DNA of 32,693 nucleotides from Bacillus timonensis (GTDB taxonomy: Bacteria > Bacillota > Bacilli > Bacillales > Bacillaceae_L), in assembly GCF_000285535.1 (NCBI RefSeq), contig NZ_HE610988.1, positions 464,113 to 496,805 on the forward strand. Direction: 5' to 3'. Below, piece after piece: positions 16,871-26,574 of the stretch. Positions within the stretch are counted from its first letter, which is position 1. Each line of letters opens with the position of its first letter. Made by a program: the position numbers and the translations under genes. The notes under the pieces are model-generated. The model was not told where the DNA came from. It saw nothing but the letters and a program-made list of their open reading frames with translations, and made no database searches.

Positions 16871-16897
16871 CCAATGGAAATGCATTGCCGAAACAAA

Positions 16898-18007
16898 CTA
16901 ATATATGACCTTTTTCTGTTTCGTTATTTTTTGAATCCATTCTCTATCTACTTCAAATCCAATTCCAGGACCATCTGGAACGGCAATGCGTCCATTTTCA
17001 ACAAAAACCTTCGGGTTAATAACATCCCTTGACCAATATCTTGAGGATGCTGATATATCTCCGGGTATTGTGAAATTTGGAAGACTAGCTAAAGCAATAT
17101 TGTGTGCTCTGGAAATTCCGGTTTCAAGCATACCGCCACACCAAACAGGGATTTGATGTGACCTGCAAATATCATGTATCCGTATTGCTTCGGTGATTCC
17201 ACCCACTCGTCCAATTTTAATATTGATAACTTTACAACTCCCCATCTCCACTGCCTTGCGCGCATCTTCACTTGATGTAATACTTTCATCTAAACAAACC
17301 GGTGTTGTAAGTTCTTTTTGCAACGCGGCATGATCAAAAATGTCATCTTCTGCCAACGGTTGTTCAATCATCATTAAATGAAACTCATCTAGCGCTTTAA
17401 GTTTCTTAGTGTCTTGTAAAGTATAAGCAGAGTTGGCATCAACCATTAACGGTAAGGTTGGAAATTTGTGCCTAATTTGTGCAAGAAGCTCATAATCTTG
17501 CCCAGGCTTAATTTTAATTTTAATTCGTTTATAGCCTGATTCTACATGCTCCTCTATTTTACGTAACATCCTGTCAATGGAATCAATACTAACGACTACT
17601 CCAGAATCAATAAAATTCCTTGTTCCACCAATCGCTTCAGAGAGCGAAATTCCTTGTTTTTTTGAATACAAATCCCAGATTGCCATGTCTATACTAGCTT
17701 TTGCCATTTTATTTCGTTTTACAATTTGAAAATCATTCTGGAGTTGCTCTGGGTGTTCATACTCTTGTGTTAACATTCTTGGTACTAAAAAATCTTCAAG
17801 TACATGCCAGCATGTCTTAATTGTTTCTTCTGTATACCATGGTGACGAAAAAGCTACAACCTCTCCCCAACCAACTACACCATCTACATCCTCCGCTTCG
17901 ACAAGAATACTTTCTCTTGTATCAACCTTTCCTGTACTTGTTACAAATGGTGCTAACAAGTTTTGTTCGATGAGATGGAGTGTCACCTTTTTAACTTGAA
18001 TCATCAT
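16898..18007 (-). CDS. menC: o-Succinylbenzoate synthase
   Basis: Dehydrates SHCHC to o-succinylbenzoate in menaquinone synthesis. It is an enolase-superfamily barrel of 369 residues. The catalytic lysine pair is in IKIKIKPG (163 and 165), the metal ligands are aspartate 190 (MVDAN), glutamate 215 (IEQPL) and aspartate 240 (LDESI), and the opposing base is lysine 264 (INIKIGR). The ATG at 18007 overlaps the menE stop by four bases. A second ATG next to it fits the AAAGGATGG site better. It is last in the leftward men cluster. Members of this branch can also racemise N-acyl amino acids, but the context supports menaquinone. Confidence 0.94.
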   Translation of the reverse strand: MMIQVKKVTLHLIEQNLLAPFVTSTGKVDTRESILVEAEDVDGVVGWGEVVAFSSPWYTEETIKTCWHVLEDFLVPRMLTQEYEHPEQLQNDFQIVKRNKMAKASIDMAIWDLYSKKQGISLSEAIGGTRNFIDSGVVVSIDSIDRMLRKIEEHVESGYKRIKIKIKPGQDYELLAQIRHKFPTLPLMVDANSAYTLQDTKKLKALDEFHLMMIEQPLAEDDIFDHAALQKELTTPVCLDESITSSEDARKAVEMGSCKVINIKIGRVGGITEAIRIHDICRSHQIPVWCGGMLETGISRAHNIALASLPNFTIPGDISASSRYWSRDVINPKVFVENGRIAVPDGPGIGFEVDREWIQKITKQKKVIY

Positions 18008-19476
18008 CTTCCATCCTTTATTAAATCAACTAATTTTCGTCTCATTAGCTTATTTGACGCATTTCTTGGTAAAGAATCAACAAAATGAATGGACTTTGGA
18101 ACTTTATAGCGTGCTAGACGTTCATAACAAAAAGCCATGATATCATCTTCAGTAAGTCCGCTTCCATCGTCTAGTTTTACAAAAGCTGCAGGCACTTGTC
18201 CCCATTCTTCATGTTCAAGACCTGTTACACCCGCTTCCAAAATAGATGGATGTGCCAATAATGCAGCTTCTATTTCGGCAGGATAAATATTCTCCCCCCC
18301 TGAAATAATCAAATCAGAACGACGATCCATCACAAAGAGAAACCCTTCCTCATCCAAATAACCCATATCACCAGAATATAGCCATCCATCAATAATGGAG
18401 GTCGTTGTAGCATCAACTCGATTTAAATAGCCTTTTGTGACATTTGGCCCTTTCACTACAATTTCTCCCACTTCATTAGGGTTTGCAATCAAACCATCTT
18501 TTTCTATCTTGATTTCTACCGGAAAAAGTGGCTTACCGGCAGAACCGAGTTTTGAAATGCTATACTCAGGTGCTAATGTGACAACTTGTGATGCCGTTTC
18601 CGTCATTCCATATGTTTGAAAAACAGGTATATTACGATCCATGCATTCCTCTAATAACGGTTTTGGTGCAGGTCCCCCTCCAAGAAGCATCCCTCGAAAA
18701 CTATCTGGATAACTTCGACTTCCCAATTCATCCACCATGCGTTTAAGCATGACACTAACAAGGGACATAATGGTTACACCATGATTCATAATGGCGTCAT
18801 TTGCTTTTTTCGGGTCAAACCCTTCTTGGAGGACAACTGGAATTCCATATATAACACTTTTGTTCAAAATTGATAATCCACTGATATGAAACATTGGCAC
18901 AGAAAGAAGCCAACAATCATTTTGGTATAAACCTAAATTCAAACTAGAACCGATCGCACTCCACCAGTGATTTCCGTAAGTATGAATGACTCCTTTTGGA
19001 TTTCCAGTCGTGCCTGAGGTGTACATGACCGTATCTGCTTTGTCTAAGCAAAAATACTCCTGAATAATACAATCCTTCTCGGGGAGCTCACTCAACTCTT
19101 TTACTCGGATTATTTCGTGGTTTACATGATCAACTTTATCAAGTAATGCATTATCCGTTATAACCATTTTCGCGCCAGAATCTTGTAGTTGAAATTCTAA
19201 CTCATTACTAGTTAGTTTAATGTTTAACAGTACTGTTATTGCACCAATATTTTTTAGGGCATGAATCACTTCAACCATCTGAATACTGTTCTTCATGAGG
19301 ATTGCCACAACATCATCCTTTTTCAGCCCTGCATAAGTTAGTTGGTTAGTCTTTTTTAAAACATTCTTATGTAAGGTTAAAAATGAGATTTCTTCGTATT
19401 CAGTTTTAATGGCAATTCGATTAGGTGTTAAAAAAGCTCGTTGCTTAAGCCAATTTGGTATTTCTGTAGAATTCAT
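18004..19476 (-). CDS. menE: o-Succinylbenzoate-CoA ligase
   Basis: Activates o-succinylbenzoate with ATP and CoA. It is an adenylate-forming enzyme: P-loop YTSGTTGNPKG, FQTYGMTETAS, YSGDMGYLDEEGF and SGGENIYPAEIE are all intact, and a C-terminal lysine occurs in NASNKLMRRKL. The frame is open to 19536, but that stretch runs through a terminator hairpin. The ATG at 19476 has AGGAG 11 bases upstream and gives 490 residues, normal for MenE. It follows menB across an intrinsic terminator, so read-through or a separate promoter must supply its mRNA. Confidence 0.94.
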   Translation of the reverse strand: MNSTEIPNWLKQRAFLTPNRIAIKTEYEEISFLTLHKNVLKKTNQLTYAGLKKDDVVAILMKNSIQMVEVIHALKNIGAITVLLNIKLTSNELEFQLQDSGAKMVITDNALLDKVDHVNHEIIRVKELSELPEKDCIIQEYFCLDKADTVMYTSGTTGNPKGVIHTYGNHWWSAIGSSLNLGLYQNDCWLLSVPMFHISGLSILNKSVIYGIPVVLQEGFDPKKANDAIMNHGVTIMSLVSVMLKRMVDELGSRSYPDSFRGMLLGGGPAPKPLLEECMDRNIPVFQTYGMTETASQVVTLAPEYSISKLGSAGKPLFPVEIKIEKDGLIANPNEVGEIVVKGPNVTKGYLNRVDATTTSIIDGWLYSGDMGYLDEEGFLFVMDRRSDLIISGGENIYPAEIEAALLAHPSILEAGVTGLEHEEWGQVPAAFVKLDDGSGLTEDDIMAFCYERLARYKVPKSIHFVDSLPRNASNKLMRRKLVDLIKDGR

Positions 19477-19500
19477 CTTTATAAAATCTCCTAGCGTAAA

Positions 19501-19540
19501 TAAAATGCAAAAACAGCTTGATGAGGTATTCATCAAGCTG
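19501..19540 (-). terminator. Terminator or attenuator between menB and menE
   Basis: On the minus strand CAGCTTGATGA (19530-19540) pairs perfectly with TCATCAAGCTG (19514-19524) around a 5-base loop, followed by TTTTTGCATTTTA. The 11-bp stem and T tract lie 11 bases after the menB stop and just ahead of the menE ribosome site. Confidence 0.85.
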
Positions 19541-19551
19541 AAAATGAAAAA

Positions 19552-20373
19552 TTAAGGAAAACGAGGGAATTGCTTAAAGTCTGGTCTACGCTTTTCTTTA
19601 AACGCGTCACGGCCTTCCTTCGCTTCGTCGGTTGTGTAATAAAGAAGTGTAGCATCGCCAGCCATTTGTTGAAGACCCGCTAAGCCATCTGTATCAGCAT
19701 TCATTGCTGCTTTTAAGAAACGAAGTGCTGTTGGGCTCATTGCAAGCATTTCTTCACACCACTTAATGGTTTCTTCTTCAAGTTGTTCTAACGGAACAAC
19801 TGTATTTACAAGACCCATGTCTAATGCTTGTTGTGCATTATATTGACGACATAGATACCAGATTTCACGGGCCTTTTTATGACCGATGATGCGCGCAAGA
19901 TATCCAGAGCCATAACCTGCATCAAAGCTTCCTACCTTCGGACCAGTTTGTCCAAAAATGGCATTATCTGCAGCAATTGTTAAGTCACAAACAACATGTA
20001 ACACATGTCCCCCACCAATCGCATAACCAGAAACCATTGCAACAACTGGCTTTGGTATGACACGGATTAAACGTTGTAAATCAAGCACATTTAATCGTGG
20101 AATTTGGTCCTCTCCAACATAACCACCATGTCCTCGAACCTTTTGGTCTCCACCAGAACAGAATGCTTCATCTCCTGCTCCAGCAAGAACGATAACCCCA
20201 ATGTTGGAATCATCTCTTGCATATGCAAAAGCATCAATCATCTCTGCCACTGTTTTTGGAGTAAAGGCGTTTCGAACATGTGGACGGTTAATGGTAATTT
20301 TAGCAATGCCATTGTATGTTTCATATAAAATTTCATCATACTTACGTTCTGCAACCCATTCAACTGCAGCCAT
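19552..20373 (-). CDS. menB: 1,4-Dihydroxy-2-naphthoyl-CoA synthase
   Basis: Closes the second ring of the naphthoquinone by an intramolecular Claisen condensation of o-succinylbenzoyl-CoA. The crotonase-fold protein has 273 residues with [18 protein letters not shown] and [17 protein letters not shown], the CoA- and ring-contacting segments of MenB. The C-terminus [20 protein letters not shown] is diagnostic. An AGGAGG site precedes the ATG. It follows menH by 48 bases, in which TGATCATT...AATGATCA could form a weak hairpin without a T tract. Confidence 0.97.
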   Translation of the reverse strand: MAAVEWVAERKYDEILYETYNGIAKITINRPHVRNAFTPKTVAEMIDAFAYARDDSNIGVIVLAGAGDEAFCSGGDQKVRGHGGYVGEDQIPRLNVLDLQRLIRVIPKPVVAMVSGYAIGGGHVLHVVCDLTIAADNAIFGQTGPKVGSFDAGYGSGYLARIIGHKKAREIWYLCRQYNAQQALDMGLVNTVVPLEQLEEETIKWCEEMLAMSPTALRFLKAAMNADTDGLAGLQQMAGDATLLYYTTDEAKEGRDAFKEKRRPDFKQFPRFP

Positions 20374-20421
20374 TAGCTTGTCCTCCTTTTATGTATGTAT
20401 ATTTGATCATTAAAAAGATGT

Positions 20422-21234
20422 TCAAAAATGATCAGAAACAAACTCACTTATTATTTTACCAAAAATATCAGGTTGTTCCACATGAATTGCATGCCCTGCT
20501 TCAACTATTTTCTCCAGTTTTCCATTTTGGATGCTTGAACTCATTTCTTCTGCAATTCTACAAAACTTCTTATCAAGCTCCCCACAGATCAATAAAATCG
20601 GAAAATGGATCTCATTTAGACGATTCCAGTAAGAGGGTTGCATACCTGTTCCCATGCCCCGCAAACTATTTGCTAAACCAATAGGGCTATTTTCTAGCCG
20701 TTGCTTGCGAATTTTTAGTTGCTTCTCTTTTGTTAACTTTTTTTGTGAAGCAAAAAGAGGAATCTTCTCCCAATAAGTAACGAAGCTTTCAATTCCTTCT
20801 TGCTCAATTCGATTAGCCAGTATCTCATCAGATTTTCTTCGTTCGGCTCTCTCTTCATCAGTTCGAAGACCAGGTGAACTACTTTCTAAAATAAGACTTG
20901 AAACTCTTGTTGAAAAAAGAATAGCTACTGCTAAAGCCAATCGACCACCCATTGAATAACCGATAATATGAGCTTTCGGAATTTCTAAGACATCTAAAAT
21001 GTTACTAATATCTTTTGCTACTTTTTCTATATGATATCTTGAATAATCAACTGGATAATCTGTTTTACCATGTCCAATGATATCAATTAGTACACATTGA
21101 AAACTTTTATGAAGTATTTCGGTAATCTGATTCCAAGTGGTCATGTTTCCGGTAAATCCATGTAGAAAAACGAGCGGTTCACCTTCTCCTACCACTTTTA
21201 CATGATAGGTTACTCCATTTGTGGTTATATTCAT
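20422..21234 (-). CDS. menH: SHCHC synthase (alpha/beta-hydrolase)
   Basis: Eliminates pyruvate from SEPHCHC to give SHCHC in menaquinone synthesis. It is a 270-residue alpha/beta-hydrolase. The nucleophile is serine 94 in GYSMGG, the histidine is in EAGHAIHVEQP, and the aspartate precedes it around ICGELDKK. The oxyanion motif LHGFTGN is present. It begins two bases after the menD stop, which indicates tight coupling. The symbol rests on its place between menD and menB. Confidence 0.92.
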   Translation of the reverse strand: MNITTNGVTYHVKVVGEGEPLVFLHGFTGNMTTWNQITEILHKSFQCVLIDIIGHGKTDYPVDYSRYHIEKVAKDISNILDVLEIPKAHIIGYSMGGRLALAVAILFSTRVSSLILESSSPGLRTDEERAERRKSDEILANRIEQEGIESFVTYWEKIPLFASQKKLTKEKQLKIRKQRLENSPIGLANSLRGMGTGMQPSYWNRLNEIHFPILLICGELDKKFCRIAEEMSSSIQNGKLEKIVEAGHAIHVEQPDIFGKIISEFVSDHF

Positions 21235-21236
21235 GT

Positions 21237-22985
21237 TTATTGTTCCTTTTTTAGCAATTCTTTTATTTCCTGGGAAACATTATTCCACATTTTTCGATGA
21301 ATCATGACATTCTCTTGGCGATCTGTTTTTACTTCTACAACATGCAAACCTTGACCATTAAATGAAGCTACAATAGCTGCACGGAATTCTACCCAGTCTT
21401 TGACACTTGTAAATTTCCCGCCATACATTTTTACTGCATGTTCATAATCTAGACCAATTGGTGTTCCAAACAAGGTTTCAAAATGCTTTTCTTCATGAGA
21501 CTGTGGTAAGAAAGAAAAGATTCCGCCTCCATCATTATTGATTAACACAATCGTAATATTTAACTGATGGTGTTTCGCAGCCAATAATCCATTCAAATCA
21601 TGATAGAACGAAAGATCACCTATTACTAACACAGTCTTCTCATTTTGTGAACTAATTCCCATCGCTGTTGAAACAAGCCCATCAATTCCATTAGCACCTC
21701 GGTTTCCTAATACATGAATTGACTTTTCGTTATTCATAAAAAAGGTATCAAGGTCACGAATTGGCATACTGTTTCCAACAAACAAAGAAGAACCGACCGG
21801 GAGAATTTCTTGAAGTTCTGTAAATACCTTGCCTTCAAATAGGCTTTCTTCTTTATGCACCATGTTCACATTTTCTTTCACAATGTTATTTACCTTAATC
21901 CAAGAATTTACCCAACTAGTATCACTGCGTTTCTCGGTTCGACCTGAAATCATGTTACAAAACTCAATTTCATCGCAATAAACCATATCAGTAGCTGATA
22001 AGGTTGGATCTCTCCATCCTCCGTCTCCATCTACGATAATTTGCGTCGCATTTTTTTGTTTTTGGGTATATTGAAGAAGTGCCTTTGAAACAGGCATTGC
22101 TCCAAATCGAATAATAATATCTGGCGAATACGTTTCACAAAAACTATCGTCTCGTAAAAAGGCATCATATCCATCTAGTATGTAAGACTTAGAATGATGA
22201 CCACTACGTAGTTGTGATAATGGATCAGCAAGAATTGGGAACTGGAGTGCTTCTGCAAAATTTGCTACAGCATAGCCGAATTCAGCATCATAATGTGAAC
22301 CACAAACAATGATGCCTTTCTTTTTATTACTCACAACATCACATATTAACCGAGCTTGTTCTTCATCCATTTTCGGTTTTCCAACAACCAAATTAACGGT
22401 TTTCTGTAAGTCTTTATTTGTTCCCCATAAATGATCCAATTCTAAATTGGGGACAAGTGGTTCGCGGAAAGGAAAATTAAGATGTACAGGTCCTGCTGGA
22501 GCAGTTAAAGCCGTACCTGCAGCCCTTCCAGCCATGGTCCGAACATACGATAGCATTTGTTCAGACTCTTCAGGAAGACCCATCTCTACAAACCATTTCG
22601 CATGATTACCATATAACTTGTTTTGATCAATCGCTTGTGGCGCACCCACGTCACGTAGTTCATGCGGTCTATCTGCTGTGAGCACAATAAGTGGAACTCT
22701 TGAATAGTACGCCTCTACAATTGCAGGAAAGAAATTCGCTGCAGCTGTTCCACTAGTACAAAGTATTGCGACAGGCTTTTTCGTAGCCTTAGCTACACCT
22801 AGCGCATAAAACGCGGACGAACGTTCATCAATATTTATTGTTACATTCATCTTTGGATGTTCTGCCATTAAAATCGCCATTGGTGTTGAGCGTGAACCTG
22901 GACTCACTACTGCCTCTGTTACTCCTACTTGCACCAATTCATCGACAAATGATGCCACATACCGAGTTAATGCTTGATTATTCAT
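21237..22985 (-). CDS. menD: SEPHCHC synthase
   Basis: A thiamine-diphosphate enzyme that joins 2-oxoglutarate to isochorismate. The 582-residue protein has VVSPGSRSTPMAIL and the cofactor-activating glutamate 54 in NIDERSS. The ThDP/metal motif runs from GDLSFYHDLNGLL to INNDGGGIF. The N-terminal TADRPHELRDVGAPQAIDQ segment is typical of MenD. The ATG overlaps the menF stop by 8 bases and its AGGAGG site lies within menF, so translation is coupled. Confidence 0.97.
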   Translation of the reverse strand: MNNQALTRYVASFVDELVQVGVTEAVVSPGSRSTPMAILMAEHPKMNVTINIDERSSAFYALGVAKATKKPVAILCTSGTAAANFFPAIVEAYYSRVPLIVLTADRPHELRDVGAPQAIDQNKLYGNHAKWFVEMGLPEESEQMLSYVRTMAGRAAGTALTAPAGPVHLNFPFREPLVPNLELDHLWGTNKDLQKTVNLVVGKPKMDEEQARLICDVVSNKKKGIIVCGSHYDAEFGYAVANFAEALQFPILADPLSQLRSGHHSKSYILDGYDAFLRDDSFCETYSPDIIIRFGAMPVSKALLQYTQKQKNATQIIVDGDGGWRDPTLSATDMVYCDEIEFCNMISGRTEKRSDTSWVNSWIKVNNIVKENVNMVHKEESLFEGKVFTELQEILPVGSSLFVGNSMPIRDLDTFFMNNEKSIHVLGNRGANGIDGLVSTAMGISSQNEKTVLVIGDLSFYHDLNGLLAAKHHQLNITIVLINNDGGGIFSFLPQSHEEKHFETLFGTPIGLDYEHAVKMYGGKFTSVKDWVEFRAAIVASFNGQGLHVVEVKTDRQENVMIHRKMWNNVSQEIKELLKKEQ

Positions 22986-24374
22986 TGTCTAAGCCTCCTA
23001 ATGCGGATAGCATCGGTCTAAACTTAATCATTGTTTCTTTGTATTCACTTTCTGGTTCAGAATCGCCTACAATTCCACATCCTGCAAATAATGACGCATC
23101 TTTACCATTTATTAATCCAGAGCGAATTGCAACGGCAAATTCTCCATTATCCTTAGTATCGAACCAACCAATCGGACTCCCATACCAACCGCGGTCAAGA
23201 ATCTCAAGCTCACGGATGATTTCATATGCTTTTTGTTTTGGTTGTCCACCTAGGGCAGGAGTTGGATGTAATCGATTCACAACCGTAAGTAATGAAACAT
23301 TCTCCTTTGCTATCCCTTTCACAGGTGTATATAAATGCTGGATATCTCTCATTTTTAAGATTTCTGGGTGGTTTGGTGATGAAACGCTTGTACACGACTC
23401 ATTCATTGCATGTTTAATCATCTGTACGACCACATCATGTTCATACAGATTTTTCTTATCATTTAGTAATTCATTCTCAAGCTGTTCATCCTCTGACGGC
23501 GTCTTACCACGCCGAATAGATCCCGCTAGGCAAGTAGTTAGGAATTCCTCATTCTTTTTTTAATAAGCCGTTCAGGTGAAGCACCGATAAAACATGAATT
23601 CTCATATTCAATTGCAAATAAATAGCTCATTGGTTGTTCTTCTTTTAGACGTGCCAATATAGTTTCTACTTTTATCGGGTCTTTAAAATGCAATTTAATT
23701 TCTCTTGCCAACACAACCTTTTCAACATCACCATTTTGCACTTTCTTTGTTGCGTTTCGAACAGATTCCATCCATTCCTTAGGTTGAACTTCCTCTTTTG
23801 TGAACGAAGAGCTTGTTTCGTACTTATAATCTTGATTAAGCAAATCTTCTAGTTTTTTGAAATCAGATTCTACAAATGAAGTTTCTGTTGGCTCACATAT
23901 AACATTGGTTGTTAAATAAGTCCTTCCCTTATACACCGAAAGCATGAAAGTAGGCAAAACAAATTTTGCATCATCAAAATGATTCCATAGCTCTGTACGT
24001 TTTTTTAATGGATCGAATGAAAACCCTCCCATTAATATCGGACCAGTTGAATATGGTGCAAAATCGTCGACAATAATGGTATGTTGAACAAGGTTCTTCC
24101 AGTTCTCTTCAATAGCTTCAAACCGTTCCGTAGATCCATTATCACTAATTGAATAGGCCTCACCAAGCCCAACTATAATCGTATCGTTTGTAGGATTAGC
24201 CCAGAAACAACGCGTTTCAAACAGTTCCTTCTTTCCAGCAGAAAAGAACAATAGGGGGTCTATGTTCGTAATTTCTTTTACCTGACTAATCAGGACAGGC
24301 TTAGAAAGCTTCTTTGAACGAATTATTCCTTTCTCTATGTAATCTACCAAACCCTTTTGTTGTATCATTACCAA
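22978..24374 (-). pseudogene. menF: Isochorismate synthase MenF, interrupted by a one-base frameshift
   Basis: Should convert chorismate to isochorismate, the first step of menaquinone synthesis. The N-terminal frame (24374 to 23538) ends at RLIKKRMRNS and a stop. The sequence continues in another frame with NEEFLTTCLAGSIRRGKTPS and then to the normal C-terminus GCGIVGDSEPESEYKETM. Restoring one A in the A7 run at 23555-23561 (T7 on the plus strand) rejoins both parts into about 465 residues, the usual MenF length. Every family segment is present, including FIGASPERL just before the break. The start is TTG at 24374 with a GGGGGGAT site 7 bases upstream. An ATG at 24368 is an alternative. It could be a sequencing error, a real mutation, or a slippery site that still yields full protein. 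Confidence 0.85.
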
Positions 24375-24422
24375 CTTATATCCCCCCGAAATATATTCCT
24401 TTTATATTTATTATTTAATAAT

Positions 24423-24428
24423 AGTATA
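24423..24428 (-). promoter_or_regulatory. Candidate extended -10 promoter of the men cluster
   Basis: On the minus strand TGATATACT supplies a TG-extended -10 hexamer TATACT (24423-24428), about 50 bases before the menF start. No good -35 is seen at the usual distance. Confidence 0.35.
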
Positions 24429-24491
24429 TCACTAACACGAGAGAATCTTTTTAAAAGTAAATGACGATTCCTCTAGTTCAAAACTGCCTCT

Positions 24492-24520
24492 ACGATATAC
24501 CTCTAACTTATAGTTGTCAA
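24492..24520 (-). promoter_or_regulatory. Candidate distal promoter of the men cluster
   Basis: On the minus strand TTGACA (24515-24520) and TATCGT (24492-24497) are 17 bases apart. The -35 is perfect and the -10 is poor. The 348-base gap between menF and menA otherwise shows no gene, riboswitch or terminator. Confidence 0.4.
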
Positions 24521-24651
24521 CAAACTTGATTCTACCATACCTACCCGTACAAAGACCACTTACTTCCTTATTATTATGTTATTGGAGATTTATTAGTCCG
24601 GAGAAAATTTCAAGCTAGGAATGTCCCTATCTGTTTTGCTACTTTAAACCA

Positions 24652-24680
24652 TTGACAGTACTTGTCCAATTGACTAAACT
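24652..24680 (+). promoter_or_regulatory. Sigma-A promoter of menA
   Basis: TTGACA (24652-24657) and TAAACT (24675-24680) are 17 bases apart, with the menA start 43 bases downstream. Confidence 0.65.
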
Positions 24681-24722
24681 GTACTGTGGATATACATGAC
24701 TTGACATGAAAGGAGAAGTCTA

Positions 24723-25658
24723 ATGCAAACAGAACTTCAGTCAAATCAAAAGCTATCAAAAAAGCCTTCCAATGGTTTTCAAGTATGGTGGAGACTCATG
24801 CGCCCACATACACTCACTGCATCCTTTGTTCCTGTCATTTTAGGGACAGTTCTTGCACTTTCAGATACAACTATAGACCTTTCTCTGTTCATAACAATGT
24901 TAGTTGCTTGTCTTCTAATTCAAGCAGCAACCAATATGATAAATGAGTATTTTGATTATAAACGTGGCCTTGATACGGCTGAATCAGTCGGGATTGGCGG
25001 AACCATTGTTAGAGACGGAGTACAACCAAAGTTAATCTTAAACTTAGCATTTACCTTTATGGGAATTGCCACGCTTTTAGGCGTTTATATTTGTATGAAT
25101 AGCAGCTGGTGGTTAGCATTAGTGGGAACCATTTGTATGTCAGTTGGTTATTTATATACAGGCGGTCCATTTCCGATATCATCGACACCTTTTGGAGAGC
25201 TTGCAGCTGGCTTCTTTATGGGCATGATCATTATCTTAATATCGTTTTTCATTCAAAGTGGAACAGTAACAACAACGAGTATTTTTATTTCTATTCCAAT
25301 TATGATACTAGTTGGGGCAATTAACATGTCAAACAATATTCGTGATTTGGATGGCGACAAAAAAAATGGTCGTCGAACGTTACCAATTTTATTAGGAAGA
25401 GATAATGCGATTAAATTCTTAGCAGTATTATTTATTATTTCTTACGCATGGATTATTGTTTTAGCATTTATTGGAATTGCCTCTTTCTGGACTCTTCTTG
25501 TTTTCGTAAGTGTTCCAAAAGCTATTAAAGCCGTAACCGGATTTATAGGCAAATCCGAACCTATACAAATGATGCCTGCCATGAAAGCAACAGCCCAAAC
25601 AAATACGTTTTTTGGATTTTTGTTATCGATTGGAATCTTTATAGATTACTTCATTTGA
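24723..25658 (+). CDS. menA: 1,4-Dihydroxy-2-naphthoate polyprenyltransferase
   Basis: Attaches the isoprenoid tail to dihydroxynaphthoate in the membrane, giving demethylmenaquinone. It is a 311-residue UbiA-family protein with eight to nine hydrophobic segments. The two prenyl-diphosphate binding regions are NMINEYFDYKRGLDTAES and NNIRDLDGDKKNGRRTLP, the latter with the DxxxD-type aspartates. RLMRPHTLTASFVPV at the N-terminus is typical of MenA. An AAGGAG site precedes the ATG. It is divergent from menF and monocistronic. Its placement here completes most of the pathway in one locus. In B. subtilis, as I recall, menA is elsewhere. Confidence 0.95.
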   Translation: MQTELQSNQKLSKKPSNGFQVWWRLMRPHTLTASFVPVILGTVLALSDTTIDLSLFITMLVACLLIQAATNMINEYFDYKRGLDTAESVGIGGTIVRDGVQPKLILNLAFTFMGIATLLGVYICMNSSWWLALVGTICMSVGYLYTGGPFPISSTPFGELAAGFFMGMIIILISFFIQSGTVTTTSIFISIPIMILVGAINMSNNIRDLDGDKKNGRRTLPILLGRDNAIKFLAVLFIISYAWIIVLAFIGIASFWTLLVFVSVPKAIKAVTGFIGKSEPIQMMPAMKATAQTNTFFGFLLSIGIFIDYFI

Positions 25659-25687
25659 AACACGATTTTATATCGTGTTTTTTTTAT
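25658..25687 (+). terminator. Terminator of menA
   Basis: AAACACGAT (25658-25666) pairs with ATCGTGTTT (25672-25680) around 5 bases, and T's continue to 25685. It begins at the menA stop codon. Confidence 0.85.
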
Positions 25688-25783
25688 CCATACATGTACT
25701 TTTTGACATTTATGATTTTCGTGTTTCAGTAAATAATACATAACAAGATTCGTTACGAAATCATTATGGAAGGAGTGCTTTCT

Positions 25784-26539
25784 ATGTTATCAAACGAGCA
25801 ATTATCAACCTTCCGTTCACAGTTGATAAACGCAAAAAAAGAGGTTGAGGAGCAATTACAAGATAGTGACCATTTTGATTTAGAGCGTGGACATTTTCAT
25901 GGTTCGGTTGGAGAACTTTCTTCTTACGATAACCATCCTGGTGATGAAGGAACTGAGTTATACGAACGAGAAAAAGACATTGCCCTTAACGAACATATCG
26001 AAAAGGAATTAAAAGACATCGCATACGCCTTACAAGCAATTGATGAAGGAAGATATGGGAAATGTGAAATATGCGGAAAAGATATTCCATTTGAAAGATT
26101 AACTGCTGTTCCAACAACAACGTATTGTGTTAAACACAGTCCAACCCAGGTTGTCTCTCATAATCGACCTATTGAAGAGGGCGTATTAATGCCTCCATTT
26201 GGGAAATTTGTAGATGAAGAAGATAATGTAGCTTTTGATGCAGAGGATTCATGGCAAGATGTTGCAAAGTACGGCACATCTGAGTCGCCATCAGACCTTG
26301 TTGATCCTGTTGATAGCTATAATGAAGTATTTGTTGAATCAGACGAAAATGTTGGCTATGTTGAGGATTATGAGAACTTTGTTGCAACAGACATTGAGGG
26401 AAAAGAAGTAATCATCTACCCAAATAACCAGCATGAACGATATGAAGAAGTGTTAGATGAAGAAGGAATTATGACGATGTTTGGTGACCTCCCTCCATAT
26501 GAAAAGGAACCATATACACAGGAAGAAGCTGAAGATTAA
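25784..26539 (+). CDS. yteA: YteA-family DksA/TraR-like zinc-finger protein
   Basis: A cytosolic protein of the TraR/DksA superfamily, whose best-known members bind RNA polymerase through its secondary channel. Bacillus YteA proteins are annotated as sporulation-associated, with no established mechanism known to me. The N-terminal helical arm (LSNEQLSTFRSQLINAKKEV onward) holds HPGDEGTELYEREKD. The zinc finger follows: CEICGKDIPFERLTAVPTTT then YCVKH, in which the last DksA cysteine is replaced by histidine. The C-terminal third is very acidic. A GGAAGGAGTG site fixes the ATG at 25784 rather than the ATG at 25766, giving 251 residues. Confidence 0.88.
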   Translation: MLSNEQLSTFRSQLINAKKEVEEQLQDSDHFDLERGHFHGSVGELSSYDNHPGDEGTELYEREKDIALNEHIEKELKDIAYALQAIDEGRYGKCEICGKDIPFERLTAVPTTTYCVKHSPTQVVSHNRPIEEGVLMPPFGKFVDEEDNVAFDAEDSWQDVAKYGTSESPSDLVDPVDSYNEVFVESDENVGYVEDYENFVATDIEGKEVIIYPNNQHERYEEVLDEEGIMTMFGDLPPYEKEPYTQEEAED

Positions 26540-26543
26540 TTGG

Positions 26544-26574
26544 AAAGCAGTGGAAAATTTTCCACTGCTTTTCA
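26544..26574. terminator. Bidirectional terminator of yteA and the acylase gene
   Basis: AAAGCAGTGGAAAA (26544-26557) is a perfect inverted repeat with TTTTCCACTGCTTT (26558-26571). Short T runs follow on both sides. It lies between two convergent stop codons. Confidence 0.8.

Noticed and set aside
20404-20434. Terminator between menH and menB
   Set aside because: TGATCATT/AATGATCA is short and A/T-rich, and no T tract follows on the minus strand.
22838-23563. 241-codon plus-strand frame antisense to menD and menF
   Set aside because: It is the mirror of conserved men genes, lacks a ribosome site and crosses two genes.
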